Origin: Halorubellus salinus | GTDB taxonomy: Archaea; Halobacteriota; Halobacteria; Halobacteriales; Natrialbaceae | Length of the DNA: 64,000 nucleotides | Assembly (NCBI RefSeq): GCF_020567525.1 | Contig: NZ_JAJCVI010000001.1 | Span: forward strand, 682,001 to 746,000 | Reading direction: 5' to 3' | Shown: positions 1 to 8,001 of the stretch, one piece after another | How positions within the stretch are numbered: position 1 is the stretch's first letter | Layout of the letters: every line of letters starts with the position of its first letter | Program-made: the position numbers and the translations under genes | Notes under the pieces: generated by a model | Databases searched by the model: none | Told to the model about the DNA's origin: nothing | What the model saw: the letters and a program-made list of their open reading frames with translations, nothing else

Positions 1-467
1 GCGTCGTAGTCGAGGCGCCCGGACTCCTCGTCGAGCTCGTACTGCTCGACCTCGTAGTGCTTGCCCGCGAAGTTCATGTGGTGGCCGTGGCTGAGGTGCC
101 CGCCGTGCGTGAGGTCGAGCGACAGGATCTTGTCGCCGGGTTCGAGCACCGCGAGGTAGACGCCCATGTTCGCCTGGCTCCCCGAATGCGGCTGCACGTT
201 CACGTACTCCGCGCCCCACAGCTCCTTCGCGCGGTCGATGGCGAACGACTCGACGTCGTCCGCGAACTCGCACCCGCCGTAGTACCGCTTGCCCGGGTAG
301 CCTTCCGCGTAGTTGTTCGTCAGCACGCTCCCCTGGGCCTCCAGGACCGCCTCGGAGACGTGGTTCTCGCTCGCGATCATCGCCAGCGAATCCTGCTGTC
401 GTCTCACTTCGCCGTCGAGTGCCGCTGCCACGTCAGGGTCGGTCTCGCGAACCCGCTCGTAGTCCAT
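1..467 (-). CDS. glyA: Serine hydroxymethyltransferase, N-terminal part (gene runs off the window)
   Basis: Pyridoxal-phosphate enzyme that interconverts serine and glycine while passing a one-carbon unit to the cell's pterin carrier. The minus strand from 467 reads [17 protein letters not shown], then the family segments [26 protein letters not shown] and [18 protein letters not shown], followed by [14 protein letters not shown]; these are the classical GlyA N-terminal blocks that bind substrate and cofactor. About 155 residues are present of the roughly 415 usual for the family; the catalytic lysine lies outside the window. The ATG at 465-467 is the only sensible start. The gene is divergent from the CHAT-domain gene, so the 226 bases between them should carry both promoters. 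Confidence 0.95.
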   Translation of the reverse strand, partial: MDYERVRETDPDVAAALDGEVRRQQDSLAMIASENHVSEAVLEAQGSVLTNNYAEGYPGKRYYGGCEFADDVESFAIDRAKELWGAEYVNVQPHSGSQANMGVYLAVLEPGDKILSLDLTHGGHLSHGHHMNFAGKHYEVEQYELDEESGRLDYD

Positions 468-693
468 ACGAGAAACCCACACCGGCGGCCGCATAAGTCT
501 ACCTTTGACGGACAGAACGCCCACCCCGGGACTGCACGAACGTGCACAGGCACCGGGCGTGATACGGCCGAGAGAGCTGGTTCACGACACGCGCGTGCAG
601 CGACGCCACCTGGACGGTCCCGACCCCGATACCGACCGCGTCGTGCCGCGCCCGATACACCTAACTGGCACGGGCGGCCACGTACCGGTGAAA

Positions 694-2751
694 ATGGAGT
701 GGCGGGTGCGTAGTGACGGACTCACCGTCGGTGACGCGGCCAACACGGAACTGCGCGTCACCTCGCCGGACCTGTCGGTGCGCGCGAGCGACACGACCAT
801 CCCGCGCCCCGTCGACGTCACCGTCGACTGCGAGGCCTCCGAACTCCGCTTCCCGGTCGCCGTCGTCTACGTCGCCTCGCAGGCCAGCGACGCGACGTAC
901 GAACTCGAGAACGACACCGGGCCGCTCGACCTGCCCGCGGGCGAGTACGTCCTCGACATCGACACGCACGTGAAGACGTACCTCCAGGTCGACGGGCCGC
1001 TGTCCGTGTCGAAGACCCCGGACTTCGAGCAGGTCGTCGTCACGTTCCCGGAGCGATGCGAGCTCACGCTCGGCTTCCGGAGCCGGAACGACCGACCGAC
1101 CGACACCGTCACCGTCCCCGAGACGCCGACGGGGTTCGCCGCCGCGGTGACGTACGCGTCGAGCGCGCACAAGACCACGGGCGCCGACCGCACGTACCCG
1201 ACGCTCCGCGGACACCCCCCACTGGTCGAACTCGGCGACGCCATCGACGTCCCGGACGCGGTCGTGGACGCGACCCCGGACGTCGGTATCGAACTCCTCG
1301 TCCCGCCCGAGTACGAGACGCTGTACACGACCGCGCCGCTCGCGTACTACCTGCAGGCGAGCGTGGAGACCGCGGACGTCGACCAGCCGCTGTTGTGCGC
1401 GCCGAGCGCCGGCATCCGCGAACCGCTGTCGCCGATGCCGCGCCTCGAGACGGACGTGAAGCGACTCCTCCGGAAGACGTTCTTCCTCGACTGCCTCGTC
1501 CGGAACTCCGGACCGTACGGGACGAACCTCGCCGAGGAGAGCCTGCTCGACGCGCTCGACCTCGACGGGTCGGCGCTCTATCACGCCGACCCCGTCGACC
1601 GACTCGAGACGTACCTCGACGTGCCGTTCCAGGCGGTCGAGCACCGGCTCCCCGACTGGCATCTGTCGACGTACGTCGACCCGGACCCGGCGTACGTGGA
1701 GACGCTCCCGTTCCTCCTGGACTCGCTGTCGCTCCTGTTCCCGCCGAAGACGAGCGAACTCGAGGGCGCGGAGCTCGTCGAGCGCTCGCTCGACGACTTC
1801 TACCGGAGCCCGCAAGGCCCCGGCGAGGTCGCGACCGTGGACGTCGTCAAACCCGAGCTACGAGGTGGTCGCGTCCACGGCTGGCTCGCCGACGGCGTCC
1901 CCATCGACGTCTTCAAGTCCACGCCGTCGGCGTACCGGAACCGGCTGTCGTACATGGACCGCGACCACGACGACACCATCGTCAGCGTCGTCCTGAACGA
2001 CCAACAGATGGACAAGGAGCACGCGGACGTGGCGAGCATCTACCGCGAAGGCAGCGAGGACCTCCCCATCACCGTCGACGTCTACGAGGAGCTGTCGACC
2101 GACGAGCTCGCCGCCGTGTTCGAGTCCGAGAACGACTTCGTGCACTACATCGGGCACTGCGAGGAGGACGGCCTCCGATGCCCGGACGGCTACATGTCCG
2201 CGAGCATGCTCTCGACGGTGAACACGCAGACGTTCTTCCTGAACGCCTGTGGGTCGTTCCACGAGGGGATGGCGCTCGTCGAGAAGGGCGCGGTGACGGG
2301 TGGCGTGACGTTCACGCAGGTCCTGAACGACCACGCGGTGAAGGTCGGGTCGGCGTTCGCCCGCCTGCTCATTCACGGGTTCAGTTTCGAGCGCGCGCTC
2401 CGCATCGCGCGACGCCGCATCATGATGGGGAAGGACTACGCGGTCGTCGGCGACGGCACGCACACCCTCAGTCAGACGACGAACCGGCTGCCGACGACCG
2501 CGGAGCTCGAACAGCTCTCCGAGGACCAGTTCTTCCTGCTGTTCGACCAGTTCTCCATCCGCGAAGCCGGCGCGTACTACCATCCATACGTCGCGGACAA
2601 CGAGTACTCGTACCTCTCGGGGAACACCTCCGAGTTCGCGCTCGACCGGCGCACGACCGTCGACTTCCTCGCTCGCGCGGACACGTCCGTCATCTTCGAC
2701 GGCGAGTTCTACTGGTCGGACGAGCTCGCGGAGGAACTCGGTGGCCGCTGA
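694..2751 (+). CDS. CHAT-domain (caspase-like) protein, haloarchaeal type
   Basis: A 685-residue protein. The last third matches the layout of CHAT domains (caspase HetF associated with TPRs, clan CD cysteine peptidases): a strand ending in VHYIGHCEEDG supplies the candidate catalytic His (about residue 488), and FFLNACGSF supplies the candidate Cys (about residue 519). These are followed by the usual small-residue strand (GAVTGGVTF) and a helix pair with LLIHGFSFERALRIAR. The first 450 residues are rich in predicted beta strands and I do not recognise them. The open frame extends upstream to 505, but ATG 694 (or GTG 688) fits the start of the conserved-looking sequence. A stop at 2751 is followed by a 310-base gap and the TbsP gene on the same strand. 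Protease activity and target are inference; no gasdermin, TPR or toxin partner is adjacent. Confidence 0.7.
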   Translation: MEWRVRSDGLTVGDAANTELRVTSPDLSVRASDTTIPRPVDVTVDCEASELRFPVAVVYVASQASDATYELENDTGPLDLPAGEYVLDIDTHVKTYLQVDGPLSVSKTPDFEQVVVTFPERCELTLGFRSRNDRPTDTVTVPETPTGFAAAVTYASSAHKTTGADRTYPTLRGHPPLVELGDAIDVPDAVVDATPDVGIELLVPPEYETLYTTAPLAYYLQASVETADVDQPLLCAPSAGIREPLSPMPRLETDVKRLLRKTFFLDCLVRNSGPYGTNLAEESLLDALDLDGSALYHADPVDRLETYLDVPFQAVEHRLPDWHLSTYVDPDPAYVETLPFLLDSLSLLFPPKTSELEGAELVERSLDDFYRSPQGPGEVATVDVVKPELRGGRVHGWLADGVPIDVFKSTPSAYRNRLSYMDRDHDDTIVSVVLNDQQMDKEHADVASIYREGSEDLPITVDVYEELSTDELAAVFESENDFVHYIGHCEEDGLRCPDGYMSASMLSTVNTQTFFLNACGSFHEGMALVEKGAVTGGVTFTQVLNDHAVKVGSAFARLLIHGFSFERALRIARRRIMMGKDYAVVGDGTHTLSQTTNRLPTTAELEQLSEDQFFLLFDQFSIREAGAYYHPYVADNEYSYLSGNTSEFALDRRTTVDFLARADTSVIFDGEFYWSDELAEELGGR

Positions 2752-3020
2752 TGGAAGAGCACGAAAACCGCCGGTCTCGGTCCGCTTCGAAGACGACTGA
2801 CCGGTACTACGGGCCCGTGTACGGGCTCGAGGAGCCGTCCAGTGCCGTCGGTCGCCGTCCGGTTCCCATCCTCGTCGATTCGCGGTTCCCGTGCATGTGT
2901 TACCGCGACACAACTTCGCGACTCCTCTTAAACGTTGGGCCGGTCCGGCTCGGTGCCGACTCGCCAAACCGCGAGCGCGATTCCTTTCCGAATCTAGCCG
3001 CCTTGCCGTTAGGTTAGCCA

Positions 3021-3034
3021 ACAAAATTAAGTAC
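3021..3034 (+). promoter_or_regulatory. Promoter of the tbsP gene
   Basis: An AT-rich stretch (acaaaattaagtac) stands out of the GC-rich gap 2752-3061 and lies about 30 bases before the tbsP ATG at 3062, the spacing expected for an archaeal TATA box feeding a nearly leaderless transcript. A run of T just upstream and the A-rich block ccaacaaaatt could hold the BRE. The rest of the gap between the CHAT gene and tbsP shows no open frame or repeat that I can support. Confidence 0.5.
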
Positions 3035-3061
3035 GATACTAGCGTTGTGTTCGACAGAAGC

Positions 3062-3880
3062 ATGACCTCGAATTTACTAGACCAACAAATTGACGATATC
3101 CTCCGCACCGTGCTGGAAGATACCGCGGGAGACCTTCTCGTGGTGAATCCCTCCGCGGACGCGATCGAGGAGTTCGTCCGCGTCGCCACGTCCTTCGACG
3201 GCGACCTGCCGAGCGTCCACATGCTCGCAGACGAGCGCACGCTGAAGGACGTCATGGACGACTTCATCGTCGCATCGAACGCCGCAGACCTCATCGACCA
3301 GGACGCACTGGAGCTCCGCACCACCGACGAGAGCCCGGAGAACTCGCTGCTGGTCACCGAGACCGAGGTCGTGGCGCTCGTCCGCGCGGGCAACCGCGTC
3401 GGCGGCCTCGCCACCGACGACGAGGACTTCGTCACGACCGCCTACGACGCGTACATGACCGAGTGGGACGACGCCGAGGAGTTCAAGCTCCGCACGCCCC
3501 CGATCAGTCGCGTCCGCCAGACGCTCGAGGAGGACATCAGCCCCGAGGCCGAGGAGGACTTCGACAACATCCTCGCGAGCCTCGAGACCGCGCGCGGCGA
3601 CGGTGACGGCCTCGACGAGGTCACCATCTCGCTGCTCGTCGCGGCGAAGAACGAAGCGCTGCTCTACGACATCAGCAAGTGGGGCGAGGACGTCGGCATC
3701 GCGTCGAAGGCGACGTTCTCCCGGACGAAGACGAAGCTCGAGGACATGGGCCTCATCGACACGGAGAAGGTACCCATCGACGTCGGTCGCCCGCGTCTCC
3801 GCCTGAAGATCGGCGACGACCGCCTGCGGAACGCCGACAACGGCCAGCTCGCGACGGTCGCGCAGTCCATCCTCAACTGA
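3062..3880 (+). CDS. tbsP: Transcriptional regulator TbsP (DUF5821 family)
   Basis: A 272-residue haloarchaeal DNA-binding protein. The N-terminal part (MTSNLLDQQIDDILRTVLED and onward) is an alpha/beta region like the regulatory domain of TrmB/TbsP proteins; residues about 185-255 form a winged helix: SLLVAAKNEALLYDISKWG, then an ASKATFSRTKTKLEDMGLI recognition helix and wing. In Haloferax volcanii TbsP is described as controlling sugar metabolism genes together with GlpR; that role here is inferred from family membership. The ATG at 3062 follows an AT-rich promoter; an in-frame extension to 2891 would translate the promoter and was rejected. Ends at 3880, convergent with the amphi-Trp gene across a 530-base gap. 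Confidence 0.8.
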   Translation: MTSNLLDQQIDDILRTVLEDTAGDLLVVNPSADAIEEFVRVATSFDGDLPSVHMLADERTLKDVMDDFIVASNAADLIDQDALELRTTDESPENSLLVTETEVVALVRAGNRVGGLATDDEDFVTTAYDAYMTEWDDAEEFKLRTPPISRVRQTLEEDISPEAEEDFDNILASLETARGDGDGLDEVTISLLVAAKNEALLYDISKWGEDVGIASKATFSRTKTKLEDMGLIDTEKVPIDVGRPRLRLKIGDDRLRNADNGQLATVAQSILN

Positions 3881-4123
3881 ACGACGACTTCTATCCTTTC
3901 GACGCTGCGTCCGATAGCGACCGCGCTGCCGTCGCCACGACGGCTGGGGGCGAGACCAGGCAATGGGCCACGAACCGCGCGCAGCTCGGCCGCGAGAGCG
4001 GTCGTGGGGCACGTCGTGGGCGACGGGGCGAACGTACCCGTCAGTACCTGGTTACCGGCGCTCTTGGAGCGTCCTCCGGCGATTTCCGCCGACGAACCAG
4101 CCCGTGATATCAGCCGTGGTCGG
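3881..4123. other. Intergenic stretch without a supported gene
   Basis: The first half of the 530-base convergent gap between tbsP and the amphi-Trp gene. Several open frames cross it, but all are shadows with arginine- and proline-rich translations of the kind produced by reading GC-rich DNA out of frame. I see no promoter, repeat or hairpin of note before the TATA-like element at 4124. Confidence 0.5.
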
Positions 4124-4135
4124 TACTTTTAATAG
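4124..4135 (+). promoter_or_regulatory. TATA-like element of the candidate small RNA
   Basis: The sequence tacttttaatag is the only AT-rich block in the convergent gap before the hairpins. Archaeal transcription usually starts 22-27 bases after the centre of the TATA box, which would be at about 4153-4157, right at the foot of the first hairpin (4157-4186). No coding start lies at that distance on the plus strand, so this promoter does not obviously serve a protein gene. Confidence 0.5.
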
Positions 4136-4154
4136 CATGTGGGGGCTTTGCGTA

Positions 4155-4262
4155 AGTGACGCTTCGCTTGGAGGGCCGAAGCGTCAGCGGGGACCAATCA
4201 GGGCGGCAAGCGGGCACGCGGTTTTTCCCCGCGTGCCCTGCTTTCCTGTTTCGATACATTAC
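4155..4262 (+). ncRNA. Candidate structured small RNA with two long hairpins
   Basis: Two strong hairpins sit side by side downstream of a TATA-like element and between two convergent genes. Hairpin 1 is a perfect 10-bp stem: TGACGCTTCG at 4157-4166 pairs with CGAAGCGTCA at 4177-4186, leaving a ten-base loop CTTGGAGGGC that exposes GGAGG. Hairpin 2 pairs GGGCACGCGG (4212-4221) with CCGCGTGCCC (4229-4238) around a loop TTTTTCC and is extended by AAGC (4208-4211) with GCTT (4240-4243) across one bulged T. Twenty-one bases of single strand (about 4187-4207) separate them. The right edge is a pyrimidine-rich stretch (ctttcctgtttcg), a plausible archaeal termination region. It does not match RNase P RNA, SRP RNA or a C/D-box guide that I can recognise; a two-hairpin H/ACA guide is possible but no clear pocket is visible. 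A perfect hairpin would fold on either strand; the promoter favours plus. Confidence 0.45.
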
Positions 4263-4411
4263 ACGACACAGCCACGGCTCCGTCCTGGCGGATGGTCTGA
4301 GACGGGACGGTGCGACGCTGTTCTCGCGAACGACGGAGAATCGTAGGTACCGGGTCGTCTCGCGCGGGCGAGCGCGTCCCGTGACCTCCAGTCGACGTCT
4401 CGAGTGGCGTG

Positions 4412-4702
4412 TTACTCGACGGTGAGGGTGCCGTCGGTCGCGCTATCGTCGTCCTCGCGTTCGTTCCACTCGATCTCGAACTCGATACTGAGTTCGCCCT
4501 CGGTCTGTCCGGCCTTCGTCTCGCGCTCGACCTTCACCTCGAACTCGGGGGACGCTGGGGGGTCGAGGGTGATGGAGTCGTTGCCGGCGCTGAGCGTGAC
4601 GGCGTCGCCCGCATCGAGCTTGTCGGCGGTGTTGCGGAGGATCGCCGCGATGTCTGCGCGCGTCGTCTTGGATTCGGTCTCGAAGAGCACTTCTTCGGGC
4701 AT
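4412..4702 (-). CDS. Amphi-Trp domain-containing protein
   Basis: A 96-residue acidic protein beginning MPEEVLFETESKTTRADIAAILRNTADKLDAG and continuing with alternating strands (AVTLSAGNDSITL, EFEVKVERET, LSIEFEIEWNE). This is the arrangement of the amphi-Trp domain, a small module common in haloarchaea with an amphipathic strand ending in a conserved Trp (here IEFEIEW). The family has no established biochemical role that I know of. The ATG at 4700-4702 is at the start of the conserved region. Divergent from the PadR gene across about 200 bases. Confidence 0.8.
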   Translation of the reverse strand: MPEEVLFETESKTTRADIAAILRNTADKLDAGDAVTLSAGNDSITLDPPASPEFEVKVERETKAGQTEGELSIEFEIEWNEREDDDSATDGTLTVE

Positions 4703-4863
4703 ACCGAGGTGTACGTCGTCGACAGGAATAAGTCATCGCTCTGCCAAAGTGAAATTCGATTTGATACGTCTGCGTGCACATCCCGAATACGTTACATCCC
4801 ATTCACGACAGTAACCAGCGGTAATAGCCGCTAAGCTCCGGACTATCGGGTGGAGGCCGTTAT

Positions 4864-4875
4864 GTTTATTTAATT
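4864..4875 (+). promoter_or_regulatory. Promoter of the padR-like gene
   Basis: The block tttatttaattc is a good archaeal TATA box in a GC-rich setting and lies about 35 bases before the ATG at 4907. Just before the ATG are three tandem GATA units (tagatagatagatg, 4897-4909), a small direct repeat of the size that PadR-type winged-helix regulators could use for autoregulation; that last point is inference. Confidence 0.5.
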
Positions 4876-4906
4876 CAGACAATAATGAGTTCGCGTAGAT
4901 AGATAG

Positions 4907-5191
4907 ATGTACGACCTGACAGGATTCCAGCGTGATCTACTGTACGTCATCGCGGGGGCAGACGAACCGCACGGACTGGCGATAAAGGAAGAGCTCGAAG
5001 ACTACTACGAGAAGGAGATCCATCACGGCCGGCTCTACCCGAACCTCGACACGCTCGTCGACAAGGGCCTCGTCGAGAAGGGCGAACTCGACCGTCGGAC
5101 GAACTTCTACTCGCTCACGCGGCGGGGCAGCCGCGAGATCGAGGCACGTCGGGACTGGGAGTCCCAGTACGTGTCTCCCGACGAGGAGTAA
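4907..5191 (+). CDS. PadR family transcriptional regulator
   Basis: A 94-residue single-domain winged-helix protein: FQRDLLYVIAGADEPHGLAI, then the recognition helix region HHGRLYPNLDTLVDKGLV and the wing RTNFYSLTRRGSREI. The HG-RLYP-L--L---GLV pattern is the PadR signature. Most bacterial PadR proteins carry a long C-terminal dimerisation helix; here only a short acidic tail follows, as is usual in haloarchaeal members. It is convergent with the AI-2E-family transporter gene (two bases between the stops), so it does not share an operon with it. Ligand and target genes unknown; self-regulation is common in the family. Confidence 0.85.
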   Translation: MYDLTGFQRDLLYVIAGADEPHGLAIKEELEDYYEKEIHHGRLYPNLDTLVDKGLVEKGELDRRTNFYSLTRRGSREIEARRDWESQYVSPDEE

Positions 5192-5193
5192 GG

Positions 5194-6441
5194 CTAGCTG
5201 CTATCCCCGATACCGTCGGGGGTCTCGCTGGCGTCGTCCACCTGGACGTCCTCCACGTCCACGGGCGGGTCGTCGACGACGGCGGGTTCTTCGGTCGACT
5301 GATCGGGCGGTGTCACCTCGGCCTCCGGCCCGAAGTACGTCGGGTCGACCGCGTACGGTTGGAGGCGTTCTGCGTGCAGGAGTTCCGGGAGCACGAGCCG
5401 CGCGAAGTGCACGGTGAGGACGAGGAGGACGGGCCCGAGGAAGAGCCCGTACCAGCCGAACAGGAGCGGTCCAAGGATGTACGCGAACATGACGGTGCCG
5501 ACGTGGAGGTTCCGACCGGAGACGTACGGGCGGAGGACGAGGTCGGGGATGACGTCGACGATGAGGAACGAGACGCCGAAGAAGAGGATGGGGAACCAGA
5601 GGACGCCGGACGCGTCCGCCATGTACGCGCGGACGAACAGGAACGCGGTGACGGGGAAGTAGACGAGCTTCATGCCGACGACGGGGATGAGGCTCGCGGC
5701 CCCGCAGAGGAGTCCGACGAGCGCGGCGTAGGGAATGATGAGGTCACCGGGTGCGTAGATGTTGAGGAGGCTGTACGAGAGCGTGCCGATGACGCCGGTG
5801 ATGAAGGCGTTGAGGATGTTCCCGAAGAAGATGGAGGAGAAGTCCTTGTCGATGGCGCGGAAGTACGCGTCCATGACGCCGCGGTCGTCGCCGAAGTTCC
5901 CCTTCACCCACCCCGAGAGCCGGCTGCCGTCCCGGAGGAGGTAGAACGCGAGGGCGCCCATGACGAACAGGTGGAGGAGCGCGTTCCCGATGAAGAAGAG
6001 GTACTGCTGGCTCTCGGTGAGGAGCTCCTGGAGTACCTGACGGCCGGTGGAGTCCTGGACGAGGCTCGCGGGGTTCTCGGCGATGGTGGAGACGTTGAAG
6101 TACGGCTGGAGGACGGATTCGTAGCCGCCGAGCGTGGCGTTGCCGGCGCGGAGCTGTCCGGTGAACGCGTTGAGTTCCTGGAGGCCGATGGCGACGGTGT
6201 AGGCGACGAGGAGGACGAACGGGAGTGCGAGGGTGAAGATGGCGATGGCGGCTGCGAGGCTGGGTGGACGGATGCGTCGCTTGAGGCGCCGGTAGACGGG
6301 GCGCGTGGCGTAGTACATGAAGAGACCGAAGACGAACGTGCCGACGAACGAGTAGAGCACGAACGCGACGGTGCCCGCGAGGAGGACGCCCGCGAGCACC
6401 CAGGGTGCGCGGGAGCGACTGATGTCGAACCCACCGAACAT
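5194..6441 (-). CDS. AI-2E family transporter (PerM-like membrane protein)
   Basis: A 415-residue integral membrane protein. Paired hydrophobic segments open the protein (APWVLAGVLLAGTVAFVLYS, VGTFVFGLFMYYATRPVYRRL), followed by a soluble segment of about 100 residues and a C-terminal block of membrane helices including AALVGLLCGAASLIPVVGM and GPLLFGWYGLFLGPVLLVL. This order, with the conserved P-V-G turn, is that of the AI-2E/TqsA/PerM family. Some members export small molecules or work in Na+/H+ exchange; the substrate here is unknown. The last 60 residues are an acidic cytoplasmic tail typical of haloarchaea. Start ATG 6439-6441, with the promoter in the AT-rich bases after 6442. Confidence 0.85.
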   Translation of the reverse strand: MFGGFDISRSRAPWVLAGVLLAGTVAFVLYSFVGTFVFGLFMYYATRPVYRRLKRRIRPPSLAAAIAIFTLALPFVLLVAYTVAIGLQELNAFTGQLRAGNATLGGYESVLQPYFNVSTIAENPASLVQDSTGRQVLQELLTESQQYLFFIGNALLHLFVMGALAFYLLRDGSRLSGWVKGNFGDDRGVMDAYFRAIDKDFSSIFFGNILNAFITGVIGTLSYSLLNIYAPGDLIIPYAALVGLLCGAASLIPVVGMKLVYFPVTAFLFVRAYMADASGVLWFPILFFGVSFLIVDVIPDLVLRPYVSGRNLHVGTVMFAYILGPLLFGWYGLFLGPVLLVLTVHFARLVLPELLHAERLQPYAVDPTYFGPEAEVTPPDQSTEEPAVVDDPPVDVEDVQVDDASETPDGIGDSS

Positions 6442-6607
6442 ACCATCTACAGCACCGCCCGGGTGTAAAAAACCTATCGTGTGGCGTAGTTGATGCGTAT
6501 TCGGGCGTCGTCGCCGTGTCGCGGTGCGCTCGCCGATCGTTCAGAAGGGAACCCTTAACCTACTTGGCTATATAGTCTATAGAGTGCTTGGGTTCGCGTT
6601 GCAGGTC

Positions 6608-7882
6608 GTGGAGGCGCCGCTCTCGAGTCCGGTCGTCCAGCTCGCGCTGGCCGCAGCGCTCGGGCTCTTCCTCGGGCTGGAACGCGAGTGGTCCCAGAAG
6701 TCCGCGGGCGTCCGCACGTTCTCGCTCATCTCGCTCCTCGGGGCGGTGTTCACGCTCCTCGCGAACGAACTATCCGCGGGCGCGTCGCTCGTCCTCGTCG
6801 GGGGCGTCCTCGTCATCGCGCAGGGCGTCCTGCTCGCCGTCCGCGGGCTCGTCGACGACGAGCGCGACGGACTCTCGCTGACGACGTCCGTGTCGATGCT
6901 CGTCGCGTACGGCGTCGGCGCGATGGTCGCAACCGGGTTCGTCCTCGAAGGCGTCACCGTCGCCGTCATCTCGTCGCTCCTGCTCGTCCTGAAGCGCGAA
7001 CTCCACGCGTTCGCCGACAGCCTCTCCCGGCAAGAGGTCCGGTCAGCGACCGAGTTCGCCATCCTCGCGTTCGTCGTCTACCCGCTCCTTCCCGCGGACG
7101 CCGTCACGTTCACCGTGCCCGCGCTCGGCATCGACAGCCTCGCCATCGAACCCCGGGTCGTCTGGCTGATGGTCGTCACGGTCGCAGGCATCGGCATCGT
7201 GAACTACGCCGTCGTCCAGACCTACGGCGGGCGCGGCATCGCCGTCACCGGGTTCTTCGGTGGTCTGGCGTCCTCGACGGCGGTCGTCGGCACGATGCTC
7301 GACCACGTCCGCGACGAACCGGACGCGACGGCGTACGCGGTCGCCGCGATCCTCCTCGCGAACGCGGCGATGGCGACCCGCAACCTCGTCATCGCGGTCG
7401 CATTCACGCTCTCGGCCGGCCTGCTCGTCGACGCCGTCGTCCCGCTCCTCGTCGTCGTCGTCGGGTCGTTCGTGATCGCCGGCCTCACCGCGGACTGGGG
7501 CGAGAGCGTCGAGATGGACCTCGAGTCGCCGTTCAGCCTCCGGTACGTCCTCGGGTTCGGTGCGGTGTTCCTGGTCGTCCTCGTCGTCGGCGCGGTCGCC
7601 CAGGAGCAGGTCGGGCCCTCCGCGTTCGTCGTCACCGCCATCCTCACCGGTCTCGTCTCCTCGGCGGGTGCGACGACGTCCGCGGTCCTCCTGTTCCGCG
7701 CCGGAACCGTCGACTCGCAGACAGCGGTGCTCGCGGTCCTCCTCTCGACTGCCTCCTCCATCGTCGTGAAGGGTGCGCTCACGTGGGTCGGCCCGAACCG
7801 CGAGTTCGCACGGAAGGTCGCGACGTACTCCACGGGGCTGCTCGTCGCCGCGGGCCTGGCCGCCGCCGTCGTCCTCGTCTGA
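6608..7882 (+). CDS. MgtC/SapB family membrane protein with DUF4010
   Basis: About 424 residues. The N-terminus LALAAALGLFLGLEREWSQKSAGVRTFSLISLLGAVF carries the MgtC/SapB signature (GLERE followed by GVRT-SL). A long series of at least ten hydrophobic helices follows, including the DUF4010 core (GFFGGLASSTAVVGTML; LVSSAGATTSAVLLFRAG). Family function is unclear; bacterial MgtC relates to magnesium starvation. The open frame runs back to 6524, but a TATA-like block (ctatatagtct, 6568-6578) would then lie inside the gene; GTG 6608 (or TTG 6599), about 30 bases after that block, is the better leaderless start. The start is therefore uncertain by a few codons. Confidence 0.8.
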   Translation: MEAPLSSPVVQLALAAALGLFLGLEREWSQKSAGVRTFSLISLLGAVFTLLANELSAGASLVLVGGVLVIAQGVLLAVRGLVDDERDGLSLTTSVSMLVAYGVGAMVATGFVLEGVTVAVISSLLLVLKRELHAFADSLSRQEVRSATEFAILAFVVYPLLPADAVTFTVPALGIDSLAIEPRVVWLMVVTVAGIGIVNYAVVQTYGGRGIAVTGFFGGLASSTAVVGTMLDHVRDEPDATAYAVAAILLANAAMATRNLVIAVAFTLSAGLLVDAVVPLLVVVVGSFVIAGLTADWGESVEMDLESPFSLRYVLGFGAVFLVVLVVGAVAQEQVGPSAFVVTAILTGLVSSAGATTSAVLLFRAGTVDSQTAVLAVLLSTASSIVVKGALTWVGPNREFARKVATYSTGLLVAAGLAAAVVLV

Positions 7883-7969
7883 CCGCGCCCGAGGCGACGG
7901 GTTCCGGTGGTGTCGAACGCCGACCACGTCGTGACCACGGTCGGCAATGTTCGCGCGAACCGTAACGGA

Positions 7970-7979
7970 CGTTTTAAAC
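7970..7979 (+). promoter_or_regulatory. Promoter of the class III aminotransferase gene
   Basis: cgttttaaac lies 23-32 bases before the ATG at 8002. The spacing predicts a transcript that begins at or just before the start codon. Confidence 0.5.
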
Positions 7980-8001
7980 CGTTCTTTTCCATACTCGGAG
8001 T

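Noticed and set aside
505..693. Upstream extension of the CHAT-domain protein
   Set aside because: The extra 63 codons are Pro/Arg-rich, run through the divergent promoter region with glyA and do not resemble the rest of the protein.
2752..3061. A small gene between the CHAT gene and tbsP
   Set aside because: Open frames here either run into tbsP through its promoter or give Arg/Ser-rich shadow sequence; no start with a fitting promoter was found.
4212..4238. An intrinsic terminator at the GC-rich hairpin with five T
   Set aside because: The T run is in the loop, not after the stem, so it cannot act as a bacterial-type terminator; it fits better as part of a structured RNA.
5359..6468. A 369-residue acidic protein on the plus strand
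   Set aside because: Glu/Asp-rich shadow of the AI-2E family transporter, which has clear family motifs on the other strand.
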